Source: Prosthecochloris sp. (GTDB lineage Bacteria; Bacteroidota; Chlorobiia; Chlorobiales; Chlorobiaceae). Taken from it: a DNA stretch of 18,091 bases. Below, in pieces: positions 6,484-12,720 of this stretch. Under the pieces are notes generated by a model. That model had not been told where the DNA came from. It saw nothing but the letters and a program-made list of their open reading frames with translations, and searched no databases. Made by a program: the position numbers and the translations under genes. The number at the start of each line of letters is the position of its first letter. The first letter of the stretch is position 1. The DNA lies in NCBI GenBank assembly GCA_004028745.1, contig RAZP01000031.1:1-18091 (forward strand), read 5' to 3'.

Positions 6484-7712
6484 ATGTTCTCCAGACTCTT
6501 TTGAATATCCATTATTAAATCTTCCCTATCTTCTATGCCGACCGAAAGCCTCAACATGCTTTCAGGCACTCCCATCTTCCGGCGCTCCGTGGCTGAATAC
6601 TCACCAAATATCGTCGAAGCAGGATGAATGATAAGGCTTTTATTGTCATTAAGGTTTGTGGCGTTTCTTATGATCTCAAGGTTGTCGATAAACCGGAAAC
6701 ATTGCTCTTTGTCCTGAAGCCCGAAGGTAATCAGTCCGCCAAACCGTCCCTTGAACTGGGTTGATGCAATTGCATGATACTCCGATGCCGGCAAGCCGGG
6801 GTAATTGACGGCTTTGACTTTGAGCTGTCCGGCAAGAAACCGCGCAATCCCCATCGCATTATCACAGCTGTGCTGAATCCGCAGCGCCAGAGTTTCCAGA
6901 CCGAGAGTATTCATCCATGCATGGTGTGGAGCCATGCAGGAGCCGCAATTTCTGAACACTTCCCTTCGAAGCCGTGCCAGAAATGCAAACTGCCCGTATT
7001 GTTTGCTGAACGAGGATACCTTTCGAGACTTTTTCCAGTCGAACAGGCCGTTATCGATAATAACTCCGCCTACTCCCGTGGCACCGCCTGAAATGTACTT
7101 GGTTGCAGAAATGATCTCCACATCAACGCCGTAGTCTCTTGACCTGAAAAGAAATGGCGTGGTCAGCGTCCCGTCGAGAACAAGGGGCACCCCGAACTTT
7201 TCGGCACACCGTGAAACGGCGGAAATATCGACAACCTCAAGCTGCGGATTCGTTATCGACTCCAGGTACAAAGCACGGGTGTTTTCATCGATTCTACTCT
7301 GTATATCATCCTCGTTGCTCATATCGACATATCGAACCTCAAGCCCCCAATCCGCAAGAGTTTTGTCAAACAATGATATGGTATTGCCGAAAAGGTGGCG
7401 GCTCGAAACGATATTGGTTCCGGCTGAAGCCAGAGTAAGCATTACATTCGTTATGGCAGCCATGCCGGATGAAACAGCTATAACCCCGAGGGACTCGGCC
7501 AGTACGCGCATTCTCTGCTCAAAATCTTCTACAGTGGGATTGGTAATCCTGCTGTAAGTATGTGCAGGCAGTTTCCCTTCGAAGGCCTGCTGAATCTGGT
7601 TCGCGTTTTCAAACTCAAAAGCAACCGAATCATACAACGGAGGCCGGAGAGCACCGTGCACATCCTTTTTGGGACTCCTTGTATGCAGGGCTTTCGTGGT
7701 AAAGCCCCTCAT
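6480..7712 (-). CDS. metY: O-acetylhomoserine sulfhydrylase-like Cys/Met metabolism PLP enzyme
   Basis: A 410-residue member of the cystathionine gamma-synthase fold. It opens GFTTKALHTRSP, with Tyr53-Ser-Arg and NPT of the phosphate and active-site loop, SSGMAAI near 81-87, the PLP-holding Asp180, and the Schiff-base Lys205 in SATKYISGG. Sequence style fits MetY (O-acetylhomoserine sulfhydrylase) more than cystathionine lyases, but members of this family are hard to separate by eye. In Wolinella, MetY takes sulfur from the HcyS thiocarboxylate, and the neighbouring carrier, E1 and protease genes suggest the same here. The start ATG overlaps the stop of the carrier gene (ATGA), giving tight coupling. 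Confidence 0.85.
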   Translation of the reverse strand: MRGFTTKALHTRSPKKDVHGALRPPLYDSVAFEFENANQIQQAFEGKLPAHTYSRITNPTVEDFEQRMRVLAESLGVIAVSSGMAAITNVMLTLASAGTNIVSSRHLFGNTISLFDKTLADWGLEVRYVDMSNEDDIQSRIDENTRALYLESITNPQLEVVDISAVSRCAEKFGVPLVLDGTLTTPFLFRSRDYGVDVEIISATKYISGGATGVGGVIIDNGLFDWKKSRKVSSFSKQYGQFAFLARLRREVFRNCGSCMAPHHAWMNTLGLETLALRIQHSCDNAMGIARFLAGQLKVKAVNYPGLPASEYHAIASTQFKGRFGGLITFGLQDKEQCFRFIDNLEIIRNATNLNDNKSLIIHPASTIFGEYSATERRKMGVPESMLRLSVGIEDREDLIMDIQKSLENI

Positions 7713-7924
7713 TCCCGAGACCCTCCGCCCATGAAGTAGAGAAAATCAATCTCATCTCCGTCCCTGACAGCTCTCGAGTCAAATGTTTCCCGCTCAAGAA
7801 AATCCCCATTGATCTGAACAGAAACCATGTCGGGCATCTCCACCCCCTGGTTCGCCAGCAACTCGGTCACCGTCATGGATTCCGAAGCGACCTCTTTTTT
7901 TTCACCGTTAATAGTAAGTTTCAT
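7709..7924 (-). CDS. ThiS/MoaD-like sulfur carrier protein with residues after the Gly-Gly
   Basis: A 71-residue ubiquitin-like protein: MKLTINGEKKEV, a middle section MTVTELLANQGV, VSVQINGDFLERE, and the C-terminal DGDEIDFLYFMGGGSRE. ThiS and MoaD normally end exactly in Gly-Gly, whereas this one continues with G-S-R-E, so it cannot be adenylated as translated. HcyS of Wolinella is also made with an extra residue that its JAMM partner removes. The start at 7924 gives the normal family N-terminus. A GTG at 7957 would add 11 residues; neither has a strong ribosome site. It lies between cysK and metY and probably carries the thiocarboxylate sulfur for one or both enzymes. Confidence 0.9.
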   Translation of the reverse strand: MKLTINGEKKEVASESMTVTELLANQGVEMPDMVSVQINGDFLERETFDSRAVRDGDEIDFLYFMGGGSRE

Positions 7925-7963
7925 AGCTGTTTTTTTTCTATAATTTTCAAATTGCACGAAAAA

Positions 7964-8887
7964 TCAGCCCATAACCATCCCCATGCTCAGGTATCTCTCC
8001 CCTGTGTCGGGAAATATGGTTACAATCGTTGCCCCATCAACCCTCGCACGATTCATGTACTTTGCCGTTGCACAAGCTGCGGCACCCGATGAGATACCGG
8101 CCAGTATCCCCTCATCACGCACGATTCGCCGCATCCACTGCATCGCTTCATCATCCGTAACTGTTATAACATCATCAATAAGCTCTCTATCTATTATAGA
8201 AGGGATAAATCCCGCCCCTATCCCCTGTATGGCATGGGGGCCTGGAGCTTCGCCGCTTAAAGCCGCACAATTTGCCGGTTCAACGGCAACAACTCTCACA
8301 GATGGCTTCACCTTCTTGACTTTCCTTGCCACCCCGGTTATCGTCCCGCCTGTACCTACACCGGCAACAATAACATCAACCCTTTCATCCGTATCCCTTA
8401 GAATTTCCACGGCAGTGGTCTTCTCATGAACCTCTGCATTGGAAGGATTATCAAACTGACGAACAACACAAGAGTTTCCAAGTGCAGCATGCAGTTCTTC
8501 AGCTTTTCGGATCGCCCCCTCCATCCCCAGGTGAGCAGGAGTCAATTCAAGCCTTGCCCCGAACAAGGCAAGCAGTTTTCGCCGTTCAATACTCATCGAG
8601 TCAGGCATCACAACGATGAGCCTGTACTTTCTTGCAGCCGCAATAAAAGCCAGTGCAATCCCCGTATTACCGCTGGTGGCCTCAATTATTGTGCCCCCGG
8701 GCTCAAGCTTTCCCTTTTCAACAGCGTCGTCGATCATTGCAAGCGCTGCCCTATCCTTCACGGACCCGCAGGGATTGGATTGTTCAAGTTTTGCAAGTAC
8801 TTGATTTGTGCCGTTTCCAAAAACCCTGCTCAACTCTACCAGGGGCGTCTCGCCTACAAGCCCTGTTATATCCTTTGCATATCGCAA
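7964..8887 (-). CDS. cysK: Cysteine synthase (O-acetylserine sulfhydrylase)
   Basis: A PLP enzyme that replaces the acetyl group of O-acetylserine with sulfur to give cysteine. Key features are ITGLVGETPLVEL at the N-terminus, Schiff-base Lys44 in NPCGSVKDR, the substrate loop TSGNTGIALA, SIERRKLLALFGA, the phosphate-binding GTGGTITG, and HAIQGIGAGFIP. The last motif and the overall style are CysK-like; the M. tuberculosis CysM segment read differently in recall. From the TTG at 8887 it is 307 residues, the usual length. No in-frame ATG occurs nearby. The only upstream ATG (8995) lies inside the Rrf2 gene and would add an unlike 36-residue extension. The start is therefore uncertain, and no clear ribosome site precedes it. 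Confidence 0.88.
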   Translation of the reverse strand: MRYAKDITGLVGETPLVELSRVFGNGTNQVLAKLEQSNPCGSVKDRAALAMIDDAVEKGKLEPGGTIIEATSGNTGIALAFIAAARKYRLIVVMPDSMSIERRKLLALFGARLELTPAHLGMEGAIRKAEELHAALGNSCVVRQFDNPSNAEVHEKTTAVEILRDTDERVDVIVAGVGTGGTITGVARKVKKVKPSVRVVAVEPANCAALSGEAPGPHAIQGIGAGFIPSIIDRELIDDVITVTDDEAMQWMRRIVRDEGILAGISSGAAACATAKYMNRARVDGATIVTIFPDTGERYLSMGMVMG

Positions 8888-8906
8888 TACACTGACATTT
8901 ATTGCA

Positions 8907-9317
8907 TTAAATGTAATAGATCCGCTTTTGTGAAAACTTTTTTTCCTGAATAAGCAGTTCTTCCAGAGACAGGGAAAAGTGCTGTCTGATTTCATCCTCA
9001 AGGGTACCGAACATTTTCCCTATCGCTGCGGGGTCATGTTCCGAGGAAATTCCGAGCGGGCCCTCCAGCGCCTCAAGAATTGAAAACACCGTAACATTTT
9101 GCGGACTATCGGCAAGCTCATACCCCCCTTTGTTGCCCCGTATGCTTTTTACCAACCCGTTTTTGCCCAAACGATTAAAAATCTGTTCGAGATAATTTTT
9201 CGGAATAGCTCTCTGATCGACAATCTGCTTAATCTGCACCAGATTCTTCCCAAAATTATCCGCAAGATCAAGCATAGCCGCCAATCCGTAATGGGCTTTC
9301 GCACTCAATGAAAACAT
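8907..9317 (-). CDS. Rrf2-family transcription regulator without cysteines (CymR-like)
   Basis: A 136-residue protein with the Rrf2 winged-helix layout: FSLSAKAHYGLAAMLDLA, an HTH region around IKQIVDQRAIPKNYLEQIFNRLGKNGLV, the wing SIRGNKGGYELADSP, and a helical tail. It has no Cys at all, so it cannot bind an Fe-S cluster in the way of IscR or NsrR. CymR of Bacillus and Staphylococcus is also a non-cluster Rrf2 protein; it represses cysteine genes and is controlled by complex formation with CysK. The position directly before cysK invites the same idea, but this is inference. A dyad overlaps its predicted promoter, which suggests autoregulation of the whole cluster. Confidence 0.9.
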   Translation of the reverse strand: MFSLSAKAHYGLAAMLDLADNFGKNLVQIKQIVDQRAIPKNYLEQIFNRLGKNGLVKSIRGNKGGYELADSPQNVTVFSILEALEGPLGISSEHDPAAIGKMFGTLEDEIRQHFSLSLEELLIQEKKFSQKRIYYI

Positions 9318-9348
9318 AGTCTACTATTCTGACTTACTATTGATGGTT

Positions 9349-9378
9349 TAATTAACAAAAATTGACTAAAATAGTCAA
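9349..9378 (-). promoter_or_regulatory. Predicted sigma-70-type promoter of the sulfur cluster
   Basis: On the minus strand TTGACT (9378-9373) is followed after 18 bases by TAATTA (9354-9349), about 32 bp before the Rrf2 start codon. All eight genes down to tusA have gaps of at most a few tens of bases, so this may be the main promoter. The -35 box is embedded in a perfect dyad. The -10 match is only fair. Confidence 0.5.
9362..9378. promoter_or_regulatory. Perfect 7-3-7 dyad over the -35 box, candidate Rrf2 operator
   Basis: TTGACTAAAATAGTCAA is perfectly symmetrical apart from its 3-base centre. It covers the predicted -35 element of the Rrf2-headed cluster, where binding would block RNA polymerase. 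Between the promoter and the start codon there are further AGTC/GACT half-sites (about 9316-9332). Assigning it to the Rrf2 protein is inference from position. Confidence 0.5.
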
Positions 9379-9440
9379 GAATATAGAGAAAATAAAGCAC
9401 AGGCTGCAGGAGGAAAGTTTTTTATTTGGGAAAATTACTC

Positions 9441-9446
9441 TATAAT
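9441..9446 (+). promoter_or_regulatory. Possible -10 box for ndh
   Basis: A perfect TATAAT lies about 120 bp before the ndh start codon. The sequence at -35 is only a T-rich run, so promoter strength is unclear. The long leader contains AAAGGAG at 9538-9544, 20 bases from the ATG, which is too far for a normal ribosome site. Confidence 0.3.
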
Positions 9447-9564
9447 TAGTAGCGAAAATCCGGCAAAACAGCCCCCTTGTAGTAATATGTAACAACATGA
9501 AGCAGGGGTCAATCCGGTTATACGGCACTCAATTCAGAAAGGAGTAATAACAGAAAAAGAAACG

Positions 9565-10851
9565 ATGAAGCATGTTATGATTGTTGGCGGCGGGTTTGCA
9601 GGCATCAATGCGGCAAAAGAGCTTGGCAACAAAAAAGATGTCAGGATCACCCTCATTGACAGAAAAAACTACCATTTATTTCAGCCGCTGCTTTATCAGG
9701 TAGCTATGTCGGCTCTCGGCACAGGCGATGTTGCCGAGCCTTTGAGAAACATGCTCGCCAGGTATAAAAATATAGAAGTATTTAAAGGGGTTGTAGAAAA
9801 CGTGGATCAGAAAAGGAAGGTTATACAGACTGACTTCGGGGAAATGTCTTATGATTACCTGATCCTTGCATGCGGCGTCAAGCACCACTATTTCGGCAAT
9901 GAAGAGTGGGAAGAGCATGCCCCCGGTCTTAAAATTATTGCCCAGGCAACCGAGATAAGGCGCAGGGTCATGGAAGCTTACGAGGCGGCGGAGAGAGCCT
10001 CCGATCCCGTGGAACGCAAAAAGCTGCTCACTTTCGTTATTGTCGGCGGAGGCCCGACAGGCGTTGAGCTTGCGGGATCAATCGGCGAAATGAGCCGTTT
10101 TACTCTCTCGAAATATTACAAGCACATCGACCCGAAGCTTACACGGATATTTATTGTCGAGGCTGCCCCGAGAATTCTGGGATCGTTCTCCCCCGAACTT
10201 GCCAGTAAGGCAACAAGGGCGCTTGAACAACTGGGTGTTCAGGTATGGACAAACAGTATGGTAACCAATGTGGATCGGAACGGTGTCCAGATAGGAAACG
10301 AGCGTATCGAAGCTGCAACCGTCCTCTGGGCGGCAGGCGTTCGGGCAATCGGCCTGGGAAGAAAAATGGGTGTGGAAATCGACCATTCAGGAAGGATCAT
10401 CGTTGAAGAGGACCTGAGCATACCCGGTCATCCTGAAATATTTGTCGGCGGCGATCAGGCGCATTTTTCTCACCATACGGATCAGCCCCTTCCCGGCATG
10501 GCTCCCGTCGCCCTGCAGCAGGGACGAGCTATCGGAAAAAACATTCTCAGTGAACTGAAAGGCAAGGAGCGCAAACCGTTCCGTTACCTGGATAAAGGTC
10601 AGATGGCTACCATCGGTCGAAACAAGGCAATTGTCGAAATCGGCCGCTTCAAATTCTTCGGCAGCTTTGCGTGGTTTACGTGGCTATTGGTGCACATATA
10701 TTATCTTACAACATTCAAGCACCGTGTTTTTGTGCTGCTGCAGTGGGGCTGGTCGTACTTTACGTTCGGCCACGGCGCACGCCTTATCGTCAATAAGGAG
10801 TGGCGATTTTATCCTGATAAAAAAAGCGCCAACGTCGAAGAAGAGAGCTGA
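9565..10851 (+). CDS. ndh: Type II NADH:quinone oxidoreductase (NDH-2)
   Basis: A single-subunit flavoenzyme that oxidises NADH and reduces quinone at the membrane without pumping protons. The 428-residue protein has an FAD-binding IVGGGFAG at residues 6-13, LFQPLLYQVA after it, the second dinucleotide fold FVIVGGGPTGVELAG around 157-171, ATVLWAAGV, and the FAD-contacting IFVGGDQAH. The C-terminal ~80 residues contain a hydrophobic amphipathic region (FAWFTWLLVHIYYLTTF), typical for membrane association. Close relatives include sulfide:quinone oxidoreductases, but the catalytic Cys pair of those enzymes is not seen, so NDH-2 is preferred. A gene for a small membrane protein starts 3 bp downstream. 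Confidence 0.9.
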   Translation: MKHVMIVGGGFAGINAAKELGNKKDVRITLIDRKNYHLFQPLLYQVAMSALGTGDVAEPLRNMLARYKNIEVFKGVVENVDQKRKVIQTDFGEMSYDYLILACGVKHHYFGNEEWEEHAPGLKIIAQATEIRRRVMEAYEAAERASDPVERKKLLTFVIVGGGPTGVELAGSIGEMSRFTLSKYYKHIDPKLTRIFIVEAAPRILGSFSPELASKATRALEQLGVQVWTNSMVTNVDRNGVQIGNERIEAATVLWAAGVRAIGLGRKMGVEIDHSGRIIVEEDLSIPGHPEIFVGGDQAHFSHHTDQPLPGMAPVALQQGRAIGKNILSELKGKERKPFRYLDKGQMATIGRNKAIVEIGRFKFFGSFAWFTWLLVHIYYLTTFKHRVFVLLQWGWSYFTFGHGARLIVNKEWRFYPDKKSANVEEES

Positions 10852-10854
10852 CAG

Positions 10855-11082
10855 ATGCCATTGACAAGGGACAGGACAAAAATGTTCAGCAAATGCACAC
10901 CCAGGAACGGAATTCATATCGCATCATCCCTGGTATTTCTTGGACTTGCCGTTTATATTGCGTTCTTTCTTGAATTCCCAGGCGAGGCCTCCCGTGACGA
11001 GTTGTATATGATTGCCGCCCTGACAGGTTCTTACGGCCTTATAAGACTGTGGAGAAGCGTTTCAGCCTGCCTCAAGCATTGA
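10855..11082 (+). CDS. Small two-helix membrane protein, unknown function
   Basis: A 75-residue product with two likely membrane segments, about residues 20-39 (IHIASSLVFLGLAVYIAFFL) and 51-66 (MIAALTGSYGLIRLWR), joined by an acidic loop. I do not recognise the family. It begins 3 bp after ndh, so both are probably translated from one message, and it may sit in the same membrane. The internal ATG at 10882 has a better ribosome site (ACAGGA, 5 bases before) and would give 66 residues with both helices kept. Confidence 0.6.
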   Translation: MPLTRDRTKMFSKCTPRNGIHIASSLVFLGLAVYIAFFLEFPGEASRDELYMIAALTGSYGLIRLWRSVSACLKH

Positions 11083-11142
11083 ACCAGCTCTTTACAACTC
11101 ACGGATAGCGTGCAAAAAGACCATCTTTAAAGGAACACTAAT

Positions 11143-11210
11143 GGGCACCTCTATTATCCGCTCAACGACGCAATTGAAGCGCGGAATAAATAAATCGAGT
11201 CGAGGTGTCC
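11143..11210. mobile_element. MITE-like element, 68 bp, copy 1
   Basis: The left end GGGCACCTCTATT and the reverse complement of the right end GGACACCTCGACT agree at 10 of 13 positions. TAAT flanks both sides (11139-11142 and 11211-11214), consistent with a 4-bp target duplication. It has no coding capacity, so a full-length transposon elsewhere would have to supply transposase. The second element near exbB has the same left end. It stops 15 bp before the argD start codon, so it has replaced or displaced part of the argD leader. Confidence 0.6.
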
Positions 11211-11225
11211 TAATCATGCAGCATT

Positions 11226-12419
11226 ATGGCTTGTAAAGTAAATAAAGAAACGGAGCAGCAGTTGTTTTTTCATAATTACGCCCGCCTGCCGCTTGCCATA
11301 ACTCACGGCAAAGGCGTTTATCTCTATAGTGCGGATGGAACACCCTACCTGGACATGATATCGGGTATCGGCGTTAACGCACTCGGCTACGGCGATAGCA
11401 GAATTGTCGGTGCGATCTCACAACAAGCGGCAAAAGTCATCCATGCATCGAATCTTTTCATGCTCGAGCCGCAATTCAGACTTGCTGAAAAGTTGCTTGA
11501 AATCTCAGGATTATCGAAGGTATTTTTTGCCAACAGCGGCACGGAGGCTGTAGAGGCAGCCATAAAACTTTCCAGAAAGTGGGCATCACTTTCTGGACAA
11601 AACGATAAAAAAGAAATACTTTCTCTTTCAAACTGCTTTCACGGGAGAACTTACGGAGCTATGTCCCTCACGGCAAAAGCGCAGTATCTCGATGGCTTCG
11701 AACCTCTTCTGCCTGCAACCGGAAATGTAAATTTCAACGACATCGATGATCTTGCAGCAAAGGTCGGAGATAAAACAGCAGCTGTATTCGTTGAGTTCAT
11801 CCAGGGAGAGGGAGGCATACACGTAGTATCGTCTGATTTCATAGAAGCACTGAAAACGCTCCAGGAAAAACATGGTTTTCTGATTGTTGCCGACGAAATT
11901 CAGGCAGGATGCGGCAGAACAGGCAAATTTTTCAGCTACATGCATTTTGATGTCAACCCCGATCTGATATGCCTTGCAAAGCCTCTTGGCGGCGGGCTGC
12001 CGTTGTCAGCGGTTATCGGCAATGAAAAAGTCAGGGATGTTTTCACCGCAGGTAACCATGGAACGACTTTCGGCGGGAATCCCGTAGCCTGCGCTGCAGG
12101 TCTGGCGCTTGTTAACGCTATTTATGAAGACAATCTCATGGAACAGGCCGCTGAAACCGGCGAATGGATAAAACATGCTTTGGAAAAACTCGCAGCGAAG
12201 CATTCCCAGATACAGGAGATCCGCCAGTACGGCTTGATGATAGGCATTACCGTTAACCGCGAAGCTTCCTACTATGTACAGGAAGCACTGAAAAGAAAAG
12301 TGCTTGTCAATGCGACAAGCCGGAATGTTGTCAGGCTCCTTCCCCCGTTCACAACAAGCCGCGAGGAAGCACAACAATGTATCGACTGTCTCGATGAAGT
12401 CTTCAGCGAAGAAACATAA
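11226..12419 (+). CDS. argD: Acetylornithine aminotransferase (class III PLP aminotransferase)
   Basis: ArgD transfers an amino group from glutamate to N-acetylglutamate semialdehyde, giving N-acetylornithine in arginine synthesis. The 397-residue protein shows NYARLPLAITHGKGVYLYSADG near the start, FFANSGTEAVEAAIKLSRKW (PLP phosphate loop), FHGRTYGAMSLTAK, EFIQGEGGIHV, Asp223 in VADEIQAGCGRTGKF, and the Schiff-base Lys252 in LAKPLGGGLP, followed by HGTTFGGNPVACAAG. Related ornithine or GABA aminotransferases share these motifs, but the length and the GxGRTGK..YMHF pattern fit ArgD. No ribosome site lies close to the ATG; the GAGGTG in the end of the preceding MITE is 18 bases away. The next gene overlaps its 3' end. 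Confidence 0.9.
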   Translation: MACKVNKETEQQLFFHNYARLPLAITHGKGVYLYSADGTPYLDMISGIGVNALGYGDSRIVGAISQQAAKVIHASNLFMLEPQFRLAEKLLEISGLSKVFFANSGTEAVEAAIKLSRKWASLSGQNDKKEILSLSNCFHGRTYGAMSLTAKAQYLDGFEPLLPATGNVNFNDIDDLAAKVGDKTAAVFVEFIQGEGGIHVVSSDFIEALKTLQEKHGFLIVADEIQAGCGRTGKFFSYMHFDVNPDLICLAKPLGGGLPLSAVIGNEKVRDVFTAGNHGTTFGGNPVACAAGLALVNAIYEDNLMEQAAETGEWIKHALEKLAAKHSQIQEIRQYGLMIGITVNREASYYVQEALKRKVLVNATSRNVVRLLPPFTTSREEAQQCIDCLDEVFSEET

Positions 12420-12630
12420 GGCCGGCGGACACAAAAAGGCCTCGATGCCGCTGGAAAAGATCAATTACCTGCTTATCGGCATCGGCGTTGCCGTTATAGC
12501 TTTCAGTTATACAACCATGTATCTTGAAGACAGCGCAGACGGCTTTTTCTCTCTCTCCGTCGGCCCGATACTGCTGGTTGCCGCCTATGCCTTGATTCTT
12601 TTCGCACTGCTTTACAAAAAAAGGGCTTGA
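12394..12630 (+). CDS. Small two-helix membrane protein, DUF3098-like
   Basis: 78 residues: a Lys-rich N-terminus (MKSSAKKHKAGGHKKA), helix one INYLLIGIGVAVIAFSYTTMYL, an acidic turn EDSADGFFSLSVGP, and helix two ILLVAAYALILFALLYKKR. The pattern resembles DUF3098 proteins of Bacteroidetes/Chlorobi, whose function is unknown. The chosen start overlaps argD by 26 bp. The ATG at 12445 has a better ribosome site (AAAGG, 5 bases before) and would give 61 residues without the basic tail. Family assignment is from pattern memory. Confidence 0.65.
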   Translation: MKSSAKKHKAGGHKKASMPLEKINYLLIGIGVAVIAFSYTTMYLEDSADGFFSLSVGPILLVAAYALILFALLYKKRA

Positions 12631-12658
12631 TTGCTGGATAGCTCGTTGGTTCTCATAA

Positions 12659-12675
12659 AACCGTCGCGAACGGTT
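12659..12675. terminator. Weak hairpin between convergent argD and tonB units
   Basis: AACCGT, loop CGCGA, ACGGTT, followed on the plus strand by a T-rich heptamer tract. The stem is only 6 bp, but it stands between two converging transcription units, where a terminator is expected. Confidence 0.35.
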
Positions 12676-12681
12676 CGAGAC

Positions 12682-12716
12682 TTTTACCTTTTGACTTTTG
12701 ACTTTTGACTTTTTTT
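12682..12716. repeat. Heptamer-phased repeat tract 3
   Basis: 7-mers TTTTACC, TTTTGAC, TTTTGAC, TTTTGAC and TTTTTTT run in exact phase, ending 4 bp before the tonB stop codon. It is the most regular of the six tracts. Confidence 0.7.
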
Positions 12717-12720
12717 CCCA

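Noticed and set aside
5674..7924. Thiamine or molybdopterin biosynthesis locus
   Set aside because: ThiS- and ThiF-like genes occur without thiG, thiH, moaE or other pathway genes, and with cysK, metY and a JAMM protease instead.
8888..9001. N-terminal extension of CysK to 345 residues
   Set aside because: These codons lie inside the Rrf2 gene in another frame and the extension has no likeness to cysteine synthases.
9565..10851. Sulfide:quinone oxidoreductase instead of NDH-2
   Set aside because: Tempting in a sulfur oxidiser, but the redox Cys residues of SQR are not seen and the motif order fits NDH-2.
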